From Ascaphus truei (taxonomy: Eukaryota; Chordata; Amphibia; Anura; Ascaphidae), in assembly GCA_036426205.1 (NCBI GenBank), contig CM071568.1, positions 219,463,216 to 219,527,215 of the forward strand: a stretch of DNA of 64,000 bases, in the 5' to 3' direction. Shown in pieces: positions 44,165 to 54,271 of the stretch. The position numbers and the translations under genes are program-made. A model generated the notes under the pieces. It saw only the letters and a program-made list of their open reading frames with translations. It did no database searches and had not been told where the DNA came from. Positions within the stretch are counted from its first letter, which is position 1; each line of letters opens with the position of its first letter.

Positions 44165-46075
44165 AAAATATGTTCACAGCACATCCTACACCTCTTCCTA
44201 ACTCTCCTCCTGCCTTACTTGACACTTTTCCCACTGTCTCAGAGGAGGATGTGTCACTGTTGATCTCCTCTTCTCCCTATTCCACTTGCTCTCTTGACCC
44301 CATTCCCTCCCATCTCCTAAAACCTCTTGGTCCTACTATAATCCCTATGCTCACAGAGATTTTTAACTCCTCTCTCTACTCTGGTACCTTTCCTTCCTCC
44401 TTCAAACATGCAATAGTTATACCATTGCTCAAAAACAGCAAGCTTGACCCTACCTGTCTTTCTAACTATCGACCTGTCTCCCTCCTGCCTTTTGCCTCTA
44501 AACTCCTTGAACGTCTTGTATCCTCTCGCTTGCTTCATTTTATCAACACCCATTCTCTCCTAGACCCTCTACAATCTGGCTTCCGCACTGCTCACTCAAC
44601 GGAAACAGCCCTCAATAAAATAACTGATGACCTCCATGCTCCCAAAGACAGAGGTCATTACACTCTGCTTATATTACTCGACCTCTCCGCAGCATTTGAC
44701 ACCATGGACCACTCTCTTCTCCTTAACATTCTCCATACTCTTGGTTTTCGGAACAAAGCTCTATCCTGGATCTCCTCTTGCCTCTCCCATCGTACTTTCA
44801 GTGTCTCTTCTGCTAACACCACCTCCTCCTCTATTGATCTCTCTGTGGGGGCACCCCAGGGCTCTGTCCTGGGACCTCTTCTCTTTTCTCTGTACACACT
44901 CTCTCTAGGTGACCTAATAACATCTCTTGGGTTTAAATATCACCTCTATGCTGACGACACACAAATTTACTTTTCAACACCTGACCTTACACCTGCTGTA
45001 CAAACCAAAGTTTCTGAATGTCTCTCTGATATATCATGCTGGATGGCCCTCCACCTCCTCAAACTAAACATGGTAAAAACAGAACTCCTCATACTTCCTC
45101 CCAAATATGTCCCTACTACCTCCTTCCACATTACTGTTGGAAGTATGATCATTCACCCAGTAGCCCAATCACACTGCTTAGGGGTCACACTCGACTCCTC
45201 TCTCACATTCTCCTCTCACATTCAAAACGTTTCTAAAACCTGTCGCTTTTTCCTCCGCAATATCACTAAGATACGCCTGTTCCTCTGTTGCTCGACTGCT
45301 AAAACTCTGACTCAGGCCCTCATTCTCTCCCATCTTGATTACTGTAACCTCCTCCTGTCCGGCCTTCCTGCCTCTCACCTGTCTCCCTTACAATCTATCC
45401 TAAACGCTGCTGCCAGAATCGCTCTGCTCTTTCCTAAATCTGTCTCCGCGTCTCCCCTCCTGAAATCCCTCTCCTGGCTTCCGATCAAATCCCACATCTC
45501 ACACTCAATTCTCCTCCTCACTTTTAAAGCTTTACACTCTTCTGCTCCTCCTTCCATCTCAGCCCTAATTCCTCGTTATGCACCATCCCGACTCTTGCGT
45601 TCTTCTCAAGTATGTCTTCTTTCTACCCCCTTTGTATCTAAAGCCCTCTCCTGCCTTAAACCTTTTTCACTGACTGCCCTGCACCTCTGGAATGCCCTTC
45701 CCCTCAATACCTGAGTAGCACCCACTCTATCCACCTTTAAGACCCACCTTAAGACACAGTTGCTTAAACAAGCATATGAATAGCACTGTGGATATTCTGA
45801 ACACATGATACATAAAGCTTGGCCCCCTGCAGACGCACTTACCAGAACTCCCTCCAACTGTCTTTGTACATTCTCCCTACCTACCAATTAGCCTGTAAGC
45901 TCCTTGGAGCAGGGACTCCTCTTCCTTAATGTTACTTTTATGTCTGAAGCACTTATTCCCATGATCTGTTATTTATATTATCTGTTATTTATTTGATTAC
46001 CACGTGTATTACTACTGTGAAGCGCTATGTACATTAATGGTGCTTTATAAATAAAGACATACAATACAATACAAT
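44165..46075 (+). mobile_element. L2-type LINE, 5' truncated
   Basis: Contains the reverse transcriptase frame (44170-45783), a 3' UTR with TGTAAGCTCCTTGGAGCAGG, an AATAAAG signal (about 46051) and an (ACAAT)n tail ending near 46075. The endonuclease domain is absent, as expected of a 5'-truncated insertion. It lies between the inverted arms. Confidence 0.9.
44170..45783 (+). pseudogene. L2-type reverse transcriptase, one nonsense codon
   Basis: 514 residues are open before the first stop. Domains in order: [19 protein letters not shown] (residues 99-117), [12 protein letters not shown] (137-148), motif [12 protein letters not shown] (171-181), motif [15 protein letters not shown] (227-240) and motif C YADDTQIY (260-267). 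All catalytic Asp residues are present. The C-terminal domain runs to NALPLNT, where TGA at 45712 interrupts the frame. The same frame continues with VAPTLSTFKTHLKTQLLKQA to a TAG at 45781-45783, the natural end. The TGA is probably a deaminated CGA. It would copy LINE RNA at a nicked target; the missing endonuclease makes this copy non-autonomous. Confidence 0.92.
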
Positions 46076-46342
46076 CAGTATTAAAATCCCCAGATTGGGC
46101 AGCTCATAATGAATAGTAGCTGACTGAAATATATATCCAAGTCAAAACTATGGAATCAACACAAGATACTGATAGTAAGATCTGTGTTGATCCTGCTATC
46201 GCTTGTATCAGTAGAGTCTAGTGAATCTAAAGTTCCACAGTGAACTCATTGTATATGCAACATAGTTGCTTGTCTGCTAGTATACTATTGATGTAATGCT
46301 AGTGCTAACACTAGGGACTATCATAAGTATCAAATTTTCCTT
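46076..46342. other. Unassigned spacer
   Basis: Sequence between the L2 tail and inverted arm R. No motif. Confidence 0.3.
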
Positions 46343-46669
46343 AAATAATACAGTCTTATTATCCTTGCTATTTTCTTTAAATTATTATATTTCTACACTA
46401 GCTGATATACCCGGCACTGCCTGGGATTTAATGTTGTGGCTCCCCCTCTCTCTCTCTCTCTCTCTCCCTTCCACTGTCTCCCCCCTCTCTTTCTCCCCCG
46501 TTCACAGCAATACGCCCCCCCCCTTTCAAAGCTACGTTACCCCCCTTGTTCACAGCTCTGGTACCCCCCCCAGTTCACATCTCAGATTCCCCCCCCCTGT
46601 TGCCAGCTGTGATTCCCGCCATGTATTTGTCAGCTGACCTGACTGAGGGGGGAAGTGTGTGAGTCAGGT

Positions 46670-46800
46670 CTTTGACTGAGTGGGTGACTTTGACTGAGTG
46701 GGTGACTTTGACTGAGTGGGTGGGTGAGTGGGTGGGTGAGTGGGTGGGTGACTGAGTGGGTGGGTGGGTGACTGACTGGGTGACTGGGTGGGTGGGAGAC
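46670..46800 (+). repeat. GGGTGAGTGGGT repeat, G-quadruplex potential
   Basis: GACTGAGTGGGTGACTTT repeats turn into GGGTGGGTGAGTGGGTGGG arrays (46717-46797) with many GGG tracts separated by 1-5 bases. Such spacing satisfies the usual quadruplex rule several times. Confidence 0.85.
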
Positions 46801-46926
46801 TTACCTTGACCGGGTGGATGGTGGTTCCTGGCGGCAGACGGTTCCCCTCCTGGCCCTGATATCTCCGTGACATCTGCCTGGGGCAGGAGGTGGGGTCGGG
46901 AAGTTGGCGGGGGGGCAAGAGTGGCA

Positions 46927-47140
46927 GGCTGGGGCAGGAGGGCCGTGCCGCGCTTCCCCTCTGTTCCTCTTTGGGAGTGAGGTGGGAGGAGCTTGAAGTT
47001 GGCGGCTGGGGCAGGAGGGCTGTGTCGCGCTTCCCCTCCCTCCGGGAGCCAGTTGGGAGTGAGGGGGGAGGATCCTGAAGTTGGCGGCTGGGGCAGGAGG
47101 GCCGCGCCGCGCTTCCCCTCCATCCGGGAGCCGGTGCAGG
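46927..47140 (+). repeat. Three-unit ~80-bp G+C-rich minisatellite
   Basis: Units begin with GGCTGGGGCAGGAGGGC at 46927, 47004 and 47086 (periods 77 and 82), each followed by CGCGCTTCCCCTC and TTGGGAGTGAGG-like segments. Long frames on the minus strand here are Pro/Ser rich products of the repeat and not genes. Confidence 0.9.
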
Positions 47141-47608
47141 GCAGCGCACGTGAGGTTGTGTGATGGGGGGTGATGGGGGGGGAACCAGTGGGGAGGTGAG
47201 CTGGGTGAAGAGGACAGAGAAAGAGTGTGTGTGTGTGTGTCAGTCAGTCAGTCAGTCGGGTGAGACCGAGGGGGAAGAGAGTGGCAGTTGGGTGACGTCA
47301 TAGAGCCACCAATCTGATTGGCCAGAGGCTGAGGACCAATCAGATTCACCGCATCTAGCACCAACCATACAAATTTCAAATTTATATATTAAGATTGCGC
47401 TGGATGCTTTTTATATCATTGATATTGTGGTTTTTGTGTTAAAACCAGCATTGGGGCTGCATAGTTTAGAAATCTTTTCTTTATCCCTATGTTCTTGCGC
47501 AGTGATATCATTTGAATCATTTGATCATTAATAAAACACTCTATCTGTATTAATCATCTATACAGTTTATGAAATAATTATACAAAAGTTATTAAAAGCG
47601 TATGTTTT

Positions 47609-48170
47609 GGAGACTTCCATTCACATCTAAGGGCTGTCCATGCTAAAAGTTGGTTTCTGAAATAAAATAAATATCATATAAAAATCTTGCACAATAATCA
47701 ATATGCTGCTTGAAGCAGGCGTGCTTTCAAACAATTTATGTAAAATACTTTCGATAGTAACACAGAAGGTAGACATATGCTTCAAGAGCTCCGCGCTATT
47801 AAACAACTTTAGCATTATAATTGCTGGTTTAAAATGCGGCTCATCTGGACATGTCTCTGATCATCTCTCAGGGCCGCCATTATAATGTCCGCACGCAAGC
47901 TATCTTGTGTGTAGCCGGGAGCAGGGCGGCTTCCTGCATCTTCTCATAGTGACGAGTCCGCGGCGTCAAATGACCACGTACCCACGTCATATGATGCCAC
48001 GACTTCGATATAATGAGATGCTGAATAGTAAGCAATCGATTACAGGAGAACGGATCGATCTGCAACTGAGCTAATCACTTGTCAGTATGCAGATTATATA
48101 GATGCACATATTCAATGTAAAAAAAATTATACTTTTATTTTTAAATGGCAGCTTGAACTGCAGCTTTAAA
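47609..48170. other. No gene recognised
   Basis: Includes CAGGGCCGCCATT at about 47871, which looks like a hAT terminus, but no partner end was found. CpG-containing at 47880-48000. Confidence 0.3.
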
Positions 48171-48612
48171 CATATGATTTTTGAATCCTTATCTATGGTA
48201 GGCATCAGCGGATCTGGGTATTTTAGCACATGTGAGCTATGCAGGTGATGCTCTGAGATTTCCTGAAGTACTCGACAATAATGTACAATTATAATGTACC
48301 ATAACATCATAGGCGGACCTGTTTCACTCCGTTTACCAGCTGCAACAACTCAAGATAGGTAAGCATAGGGGTATATATGTATGTTTATTGGATTGAACAT
48401 ATGATTTTTGGATCCTTATCTATGGTAGGCATCAGCGGATCTGGGTAATTTAGCACATGCGTGCTATGCAGGTGATGCTCTAAGATTTCCTGAAGTACTC
48501 GACAATAATGTACAATTATAATGTACCATAACATCATAGGCGGACCTGTTTCACTCCGTTTACCAGCTGCAACAACTCAAGATAGGTAAGCATAGGGGTA
48601 TATATGTATGTG
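48171..48612 (+). repeat. 227-bp tandem duplication
   Basis: CATATGATTTTTG starts both copies (48171 and 48398). They stay nearly identical through ATCAGCGGATCTGGGTA, GATTTCCTGAAGTACTCGAC and GTTTCACTCCGTTTACCAGC to GTATATATGTATGT. Only a few substitutions separate them. Head-to-tail copies just before motif 5 resemble the tandem terminal repeats of Penelope-like elements. Confidence 0.9.
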
Positions 48613-48631
48613 CTCCTATACTGTATGTCAA

Positions 48632-48680
48632 CCATCACCTTAATAAAGACTGCGTTGCAGTCGAAACGTTGGTTTGCTTC
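48632..48680 (+). ncRNA. Hammerhead-ribozyme-like motif 5
   Basis: CACC, TTAATAA in place of CUGANGA, extra A, a perfect stem II GACTGC-GTT-GCAGTC, GAAAC, GTT, GGTTTGC. The GAAAC box and 6-bp stem II are intact. The first core box is changed and stem I is weak (ACC with GGT). AACGTT forms the palindromic short stem III. Confidence 0.4.
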
Positions 48681-48839
48681 ACTGCTGAATAAATTTCCAA
48701 AAGAGAAGACCGTGTGCCTGTATTTTGTTCTCCTATCTTGCATACCCATAAAATCCAACCCTATTGGGACCAGCTGTCCGACTGAACCATACTCCACACT
48801 CAAACATAGTCCATCCTATAATGAGCAGCCATTCTACCC

Positions 48840-48974
48840 TTTGTTTCAACATTGCCCTTTATTCCCCCTAGATTGTAAGACCTCAGGAGCAGGGACCGCA
48901 TTGCCATCTGTATCTGCTTGTGCTATTCTATCCTTATTTGTTTGTCATTCTTTTTATGTAATTGATGTTTTGAC
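48840..48974 (+). mobile_element. L2-type 3'-end-like segment
   Basis: CCCTAGATTGTAAGACCTCA then GGAGCAGGGACCGC resembles the TGTAAGCTCCTTGGAGCAGGGAC block of the L2 3' UTR at 45895. No tail is recognisable. Confidence 0.45.
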
Positions 48975-49165
48975 ATGCTTTTTAACTTGTTTATTAATGA
49001 TCTTAAAGTTGGTATAGAAAGCAAAGTCCCCATATTTTCAAATGACATGACATTATGTAAGGTAGTAAAAGCAGAGCATGATGTAATTTCTCTCCAGATG
49101 ATATTTAATACATAGAAATGTAAGGTTTTGTATTTGAGAAGATGAAAGTGTTCAATCCAAAAGGA
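48975..49165 (+). pseudogene. CR1-clade reverse transcriptase fragment
   Basis: Plus-strand translation LFINDLKVGIESKVPIF, then SNDMTLCKVV and KCKVLYLRR, follows the CR1 order FINDLxxGIES, FADDTKL and KCKVLHLG. The catalytic FADD box is degraded to FSND, and a stop precedes KCKVL. It is a short, dead fragment. Confidence 0.75.
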
Positions 49166-50483
49166 GGATAGATACAGAAGACCCCAATTAAGTGCACTCA
49201 ACTGTTTCTGCTATAATTAGCAGATTCTTAGTGTAAAACGAAATTATTCCATGAATTACACCAATTGGTATCTAAATTAAGTGATTGAAAGATTGTTAGA
49301 ATCTATAATATACCCCTCTTGTGTGACATAGGTCTGTACGTGAAAACATTCATTTAAAACAATATATACCAGTAATCAGTGCTTGTTGCATGCTATTACA
49401 AATAGTTGGGATCACATGGAACTAATAGTTAATCCATTTTTATTGTTGCAGTCCAAATGCTAGCAGTTTTATTGGAATACTTCAGGAGGTTGGTTTGTCT
49501 CATCTCAAGCACAGAAATGTGAATTGCTTGTATGTTGCTATCAAATGAAGCTATATTAGTGTTGGCAATATTAAGTAGTGTTTCTGCTGGTAGTAAGGTC
49601 TGTATAGAGATATGTTATCATTTGATCATAAACATAGTACTTTGGTATAGTGCCTGATGCTATAGAGTAATCCTTTTTATGGAGAGAGATCAGTCACAAT
49701 TGCCCTCATCAATGTTAAATTACCATTTTGAGTGGTTCCTAGCACCTAAGTAAAAGGTGCTTGTGTGGTAGTCAGGAGAGCTCCAAGTGGACCATCCATT
49801 TATTTTAACAGGGTCTCTAGTTGAATAGCAAAAGCGTTTATTACAGAATTTATGAATTTAGATCAAAAGATAAAATATAATTAGCCTTGTATGATTATTT
49901 GGAGCAATTCCCAGTGACACACTCAGTTACACTGAGTTAAACACTCAGGAGCTCCGCATACACCGTCTATTTAGTGTGGCATCTGGTCAGTTTCTATTTG
50001 GTGCACTCTAACAGGATTTTTTTGGTCATTTATGCCAAAGACTATTAACAGTTGAATGATCGCGTGATATAGTCACAAGAACATTCACAGAAGTACATTT
50101 AGGGTGCACATCACAATAAACATTTTTAATTTTCTAACATAGCTATAGTGAAAAACCAAGGTGAATAAGTGAAAAATAAAAATAATAATAAAATATTATT
50201 AAAACACGTTGAGCTGATGTTATTATTCCCAAACAACAGTGCTATTTAATTGCACAAAAATCGCTAGGTGCCGAACTATATTGCGTTAATCGCTAAGTGA
50301 GCCTCCTGCCTGATGTAATATATATCAAGTTCAAGACCTGCCTTGCAAAGTATGGTCACACATATAAGCAACTAGAGGAGCGTCAACACACACATAATAT
50401 GTATAACACTGTGTGTTACTGCAATTTCAGCAAACCGTGGGAGCAGGGATAGTGTACAAGGTTGAAATGCACAATTTAAGATG
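49166..50483. other. No gene recognised
   Basis: A+T-rich sequence with no coding motifs. Confidence 0.3.
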
Positions 50484-50760
50484 GGGATTCCCTCACAGCT
50501 GAGCTATCATATGAACGCTACTTGCTTGCAAGTAGCAGAGCTCCAACATCGCTCTCAACAAGTACTGGGAGTCCCTATAACTAGTGACAGTCAGTGATAA
50601 TAGTATCAATACAACAATGGAAACTGTATCAAAGCAATCTGTGATACTGGCTAAATCGCCAAGTTGGTTGGGGGATTCCCTCGTTGCTAAACTATCATAT
50701 GAACGTAATAATTACTGGGAGTCCCTGTAGCTAGTGTCAGACAATTATGAACACGATGGT
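50484..50760 (+). repeat. Diverged ~185-bp tandem repeat
   Basis: GGGGATTCCCTC, GCT.A(G/A)CTATCATATGAACG, TACTGGGAGTCCCT and CTAGTG.CAG occur in the same order from 50484 and again from 50669. The second copy is shorter. Confidence 0.7.
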
Positions 50761-53134
50761 AAATCCAAAGTCTGTGTATAATACTTAGCTGGATCGTCAC
50801 TTTACTCTGCTCCTACACGGTACACAGTGCTGCCGGGGCGCTCCTACTAGCAACCAGTTGTTCGGGATCAGCTGCTCAACGTGACGTGACGTCACCACGC
50901 TTAGGAGTATCCACTGAGTCACAGTAGGCTGCTGTGCTGCAGGGACGCCCTATAGTGGAAGTGAGTGTCACCTTACTGTATACTGCTTAGGGACACAGCA
51001 CAGAGTTGCGGCGGTTGCAGTCATCTGGGACCAGACGGCTGGACACCGCGACATCTGGAGGTCAAGGGTCGGATGCGTCTGATCCTTTGTGAAGTGGTAC
51101 CGGTCACCGCTGTGACCGGAAGGAACAAAGTACATCAAGTGCACCAACACCGGTCAACAGGTGCTGATCCTGCCTTAGGCATAACTCTTTGGGGACACTA
51201 GTGAGTGGCCAAAGGCCTAAGTATACAAAGCTATCGTTCTATCCTTATTGCATGGACACGGTGTGTGGGGCACGCGGTGACGGGACAGAGACATACTCAT
51301 AAGAGCGTGGCTGAGCCGCTATTGTACAGGACAATATTCCCTAGGGGTGTGGCCGAGCCACTTATGCTATAAGGACATTATCAGTTAGCGGCGTTAGAGT
51401 ACAAGTCTAGCAGTGTATTATAGGTGTATGCATTTTGTGTTATTGCCACGGTTCATATAAAGTATAAGGTTATTATTGCACACAGTAAAACTTGGTTGCA
51501 CGCATCGTGTTGGTATGTTTCTTGCTCAGGGGAATCCTACATGACGGGGATCCTGGGTAAGTGGAGGCGGTGCACTATAAGTGTTACCCCAGGCTCCCAG
51601 ATAGCGGAGGCTCAGCTCTCCTGGAGCCACAGGTTGTGTACAGTGACCAGTAGTCTCTTTGGGAGCGTTCAGAAAAAGGGCTACACAAATATATCTTAAA
51701 GAGATAGAACAGGAGATTTTCTGATTTATTATACAGTAACAATATACTGTTATTATTATACCACAGTTAACTATTAAATTACTAGTTACCTAGTTTGTTT
51801 TTGTTATTTGGTAATTAAAATTACATGGTACACCACCATCCAGTGTTTCCAGCTCACACACACCAGTCCACTGACCAGTGACACCACCATGCCAGTGCTG
51901 CCACTAGTTAATAAAAATAATAATAAAAATAATTGGGCTGCTTGCCTTTAGGGCTGCCTGCTGGCCGTGAAGCTGCTCTTTTTAACGGATCCGATAAAAA
52001 GTACTTTATCTTTTGGCTGTGCAAAATTGATGTATTGCACTATAAAAATAATGTACTTTTTTTGCCGGTAATACCGCATTTTTAGGATACCGAAGTTTCA
52101 TGTGTCTGAGCCTCTATCTCTCTCTCCCTTCTCCAACACACCCAGTTCCACACACCCTCTCTCTTCCCTTATCATAAAGTTTGTGAAACAGGCAGGAAAT
52201 GGGAGTGGAAACACAAATGCTTTTGGTTCCAGATGTAATCCGGGGAATGGATTCCGGTGCATTCCGGCTACGGATTCCACAGAAGTCGCACTGCCGGAGT
52301 TCGCTTTCAGATTCCGAGGATTCTGCCTCTGGATATTATTCTGGATTGGAACCCTAATGCCCGGGAAAATGCACGGAACAGATTTTGACAGGTTCACCCA
52401 TCTCTATCCAAATGCTCAATCTCTTGCATTTAAGTTATAAGTTCCTAACTCTAGCTCACATTTGGAATTTGCTGCAAGCACATTCGAAAAAAACCTATTC
52501 ACATAAATAATATCAAATGTCTGTCAAACGATCACTGTCTCACTTCTCCAAGTTTATTAATATACCCCTTATAAAACATTTATAATTCTTGCGTGTTGAT
52601 TATTTTTCTTGTGCACTTACAGTGCATTTGCTTAAACTAGGCTTTGATCATATTTATTGTAAATAAATAACCTTTACCAATACTGGCTATGACCAACATG
52701 TTGCTAAATTTCTGAAGCATTATGCTGTCCTGGACTTTTGCAACCTTCCTGTTGAATTTGCTATTTTTATTCCAAAATTACTCTTCTACAAATACATTCA
52801 TTTTCTCATCTACTAATTCCTAAAAGGCCACCTGTTCAATAATCCAGATATAATAGATAAAATATTGATATGAATCAAGAGATGCAAATCAAATTGCATT
52901 TTTCTTCCATTAACATGTCAAACAAATCCACCATGTCTCAGGAGTTAGGTGTCATAAATCTACTCAGTACTGCTGTCAGCTAACAGTGTGAAATGGAGAT
53001 GCAATTAAGTGAAAACCATGCAACACAATACTTTTTTTAAATAGATCTTTCATAATATAAGATAGTTATTTAAATTTAGTCCCACCCACTACATTCTTAA
53101 AATCAATATGTCAAATATAATGGAATATAAAATA
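50761..53134. other. No gene recognised; G+C-rich segment at 50800-51650
   Basis: 50800-51650 is CpG containing (GACGTGACGTCACC at 50882, with a CRE-like TGACGTCA) and LTR-like in composition, but no termini or coding motifs were found. 51900-51935 has (AAT)n. 52100-52440 has a 112-codon frame without family features. Confidence 0.3.
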
Positions 53135-53616
53135 CAGGCAGTCCTCGTTTTACAACGCTACGCTTTACAACGAATGGCTTATCCAACGCTATGCAATACA
53201 TACCTATATTCATTTATACAACGCCAAAACGGCTTATCCAACGCTCTGACGACGCTTTGCAACGTTGTGTATGTGTGTATATATACACACATTCACATAA
53301 ACAACGTTGCAAAGCGTCATAAGAGCCGAATATATTAATATTATACTATATAATATTATATCATACTATATAATATATTATTTATTTGTCTATTTATATA
53401 TATATATATACAGTAATCACTATATATTTAGGTTGTGTGCGCAATGCTTTAATGCCTGCATAAATATTTGGTGTATTTAGTGTTAAAAATGCCTTCAGGA
53501 ACGGAAACCTTTCATTTTAACAGTATTCCTATGGGAAAACGTGTTTCGCTTTACAACGTTTCCTATCCAACGCCATTTTGAGTAACGCATTGTGTCGGAT
53601 AACCAAGGACTGCCTG
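53135..53616. mobile_element. Tigger/pogo-like MITE, 482 bp
   Basis: TA duplications at 53133-53134 and 53617-53618. The termini CAGGCAGTCCTCGTTTTACA and, from the right end, CAGGCAGTCCTTGGTTATCC are inverted repeats of Tigger type. The subterminal TACAACG/CCAACG motif is repeated at least nine times, including both orientations around an internal hairpin (GACGCTTTGCAACGTTG with CAACGTTGCAAAGCGTC, 53248-53310). No transposase. Confidence 0.9.
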
Positions 53617-53667
53617 TACACGTGGCTCTCAATTGAATGGCTTATTGGCTGTTTAATGGTTTATACA

Positions 53668-54037
53668 TACAGGTGCGCCGACGCGTATTCTAAAACTTGC
53701 CTTAAACTTGCCTTGGAAAATCTGGGGCTATCACCAATAAGATCCAGTTACATGCTGGGTACATGCTGCACACATTTCAGTGACATTCTCTGCAGAACTA
53801 ATGCCCATCGGATTAACACAGCAGGGGTCCCTGCATCCCATTCAGTTTGAATGGGACTGCCAGCGACCCCGCTGTTAATCCGATGGGCCATTCGGTCTCC
53901 GAAATGTCACTGAAATGTTGCAGCAGTACCCAGCATGTACCCAGCATGTACCCAGCATGTACCCAGCATGTACCCAGCATGTACCCTGGGTCATGTTGGT
54001 GATTGCCCCATTGTTTAAGAATACTCCTCGGCACTAC
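53668..54037. mobile_element. Long inverted-repeat MITE with an 11-bp array in one arm
   Basis: The left arm from GTGCGCCGACGCGTATTCTA pairs with the right arm ending GAATACTCCTCGGCAC. Between them GGGGCTATCACC/GGTGATTGCCCC, CATGCTGGGTA/TACCCAGCATG, CATTTCAGTGACAT/ATGTCACTGAAATG and CCCATCGGATTAACA/TGTTAATCCGATGGG pair in order. The right arm contains five CCCAGCATGTA units where the left has about two. Right end and array are shared with the duplicated copy at 57353. Confidence 0.8.
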
Positions 54038-54239
54038 ATAACTGAAGATTGTGAAACTGTCAAAAAAGCATTTGCAACATCTAATGTTTTTCTCTCTCCC
54101 AAATTCGATTCCTGACTAAATGTTTCAACAAACTTTAAGGGGCTAGAAATTTCTCACGAAATCATACATTCTACTTTCAATTAGCTTTTTGCCAACAGAA
54201 CGCAGCTCAGCCACCTGAAAAGGGCTTTTTGTTGGAGAG

Positions 54240-54271
<32 letters not shown>

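Larger units (their letters stand above)
46398..47394 (+). mobile_element. 997-bp insertion with preserved empty site
   Basis: Arm L reads TTTCTACATTGCGCC on its reverse strand; arm R reads TTTCTACA, then 997 bp starting CTAGCTGATATACCCGGC and ending AATTTATATATTAAGA, then TTGCGC. Insertion is between A and T with no duplicated target (limits ambiguous by 1 bp). Lack of duplication and the A/T target suggest a Helitron-like mechanism, but the canonical TC start and CTRR end are not obvious. It holds a (TC)n tract, G-rich repeats and an 80-bp minisatellite. No helicase ORF. Confidence 0.75.
46343..47608 (-). repeat. Inverted arm R, interrupted by an insertion
   Basis: 46343-46397 and 47395-47608 together form the mirror of arm L (42376-42695). 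The interruption is exactly 46398-47394. Arm R lacks the (TA)n expansion of arm L. Confidence 0.9.

Noticed and set aside
46575..47149. Long minus-strand frames of 161 and 182 codons
   Set aside because: They are Pro/Ser/Thr-rich translations of the GGGTGAGTGGGT repeat and the 80-bp minisatellite, and overlap in two frames. No family motif.
47870..47890. CAGGGCCGCCATT as a hAT left terminus
   Set aside because: No matching right terminus or 8-bp duplication was found nearby.
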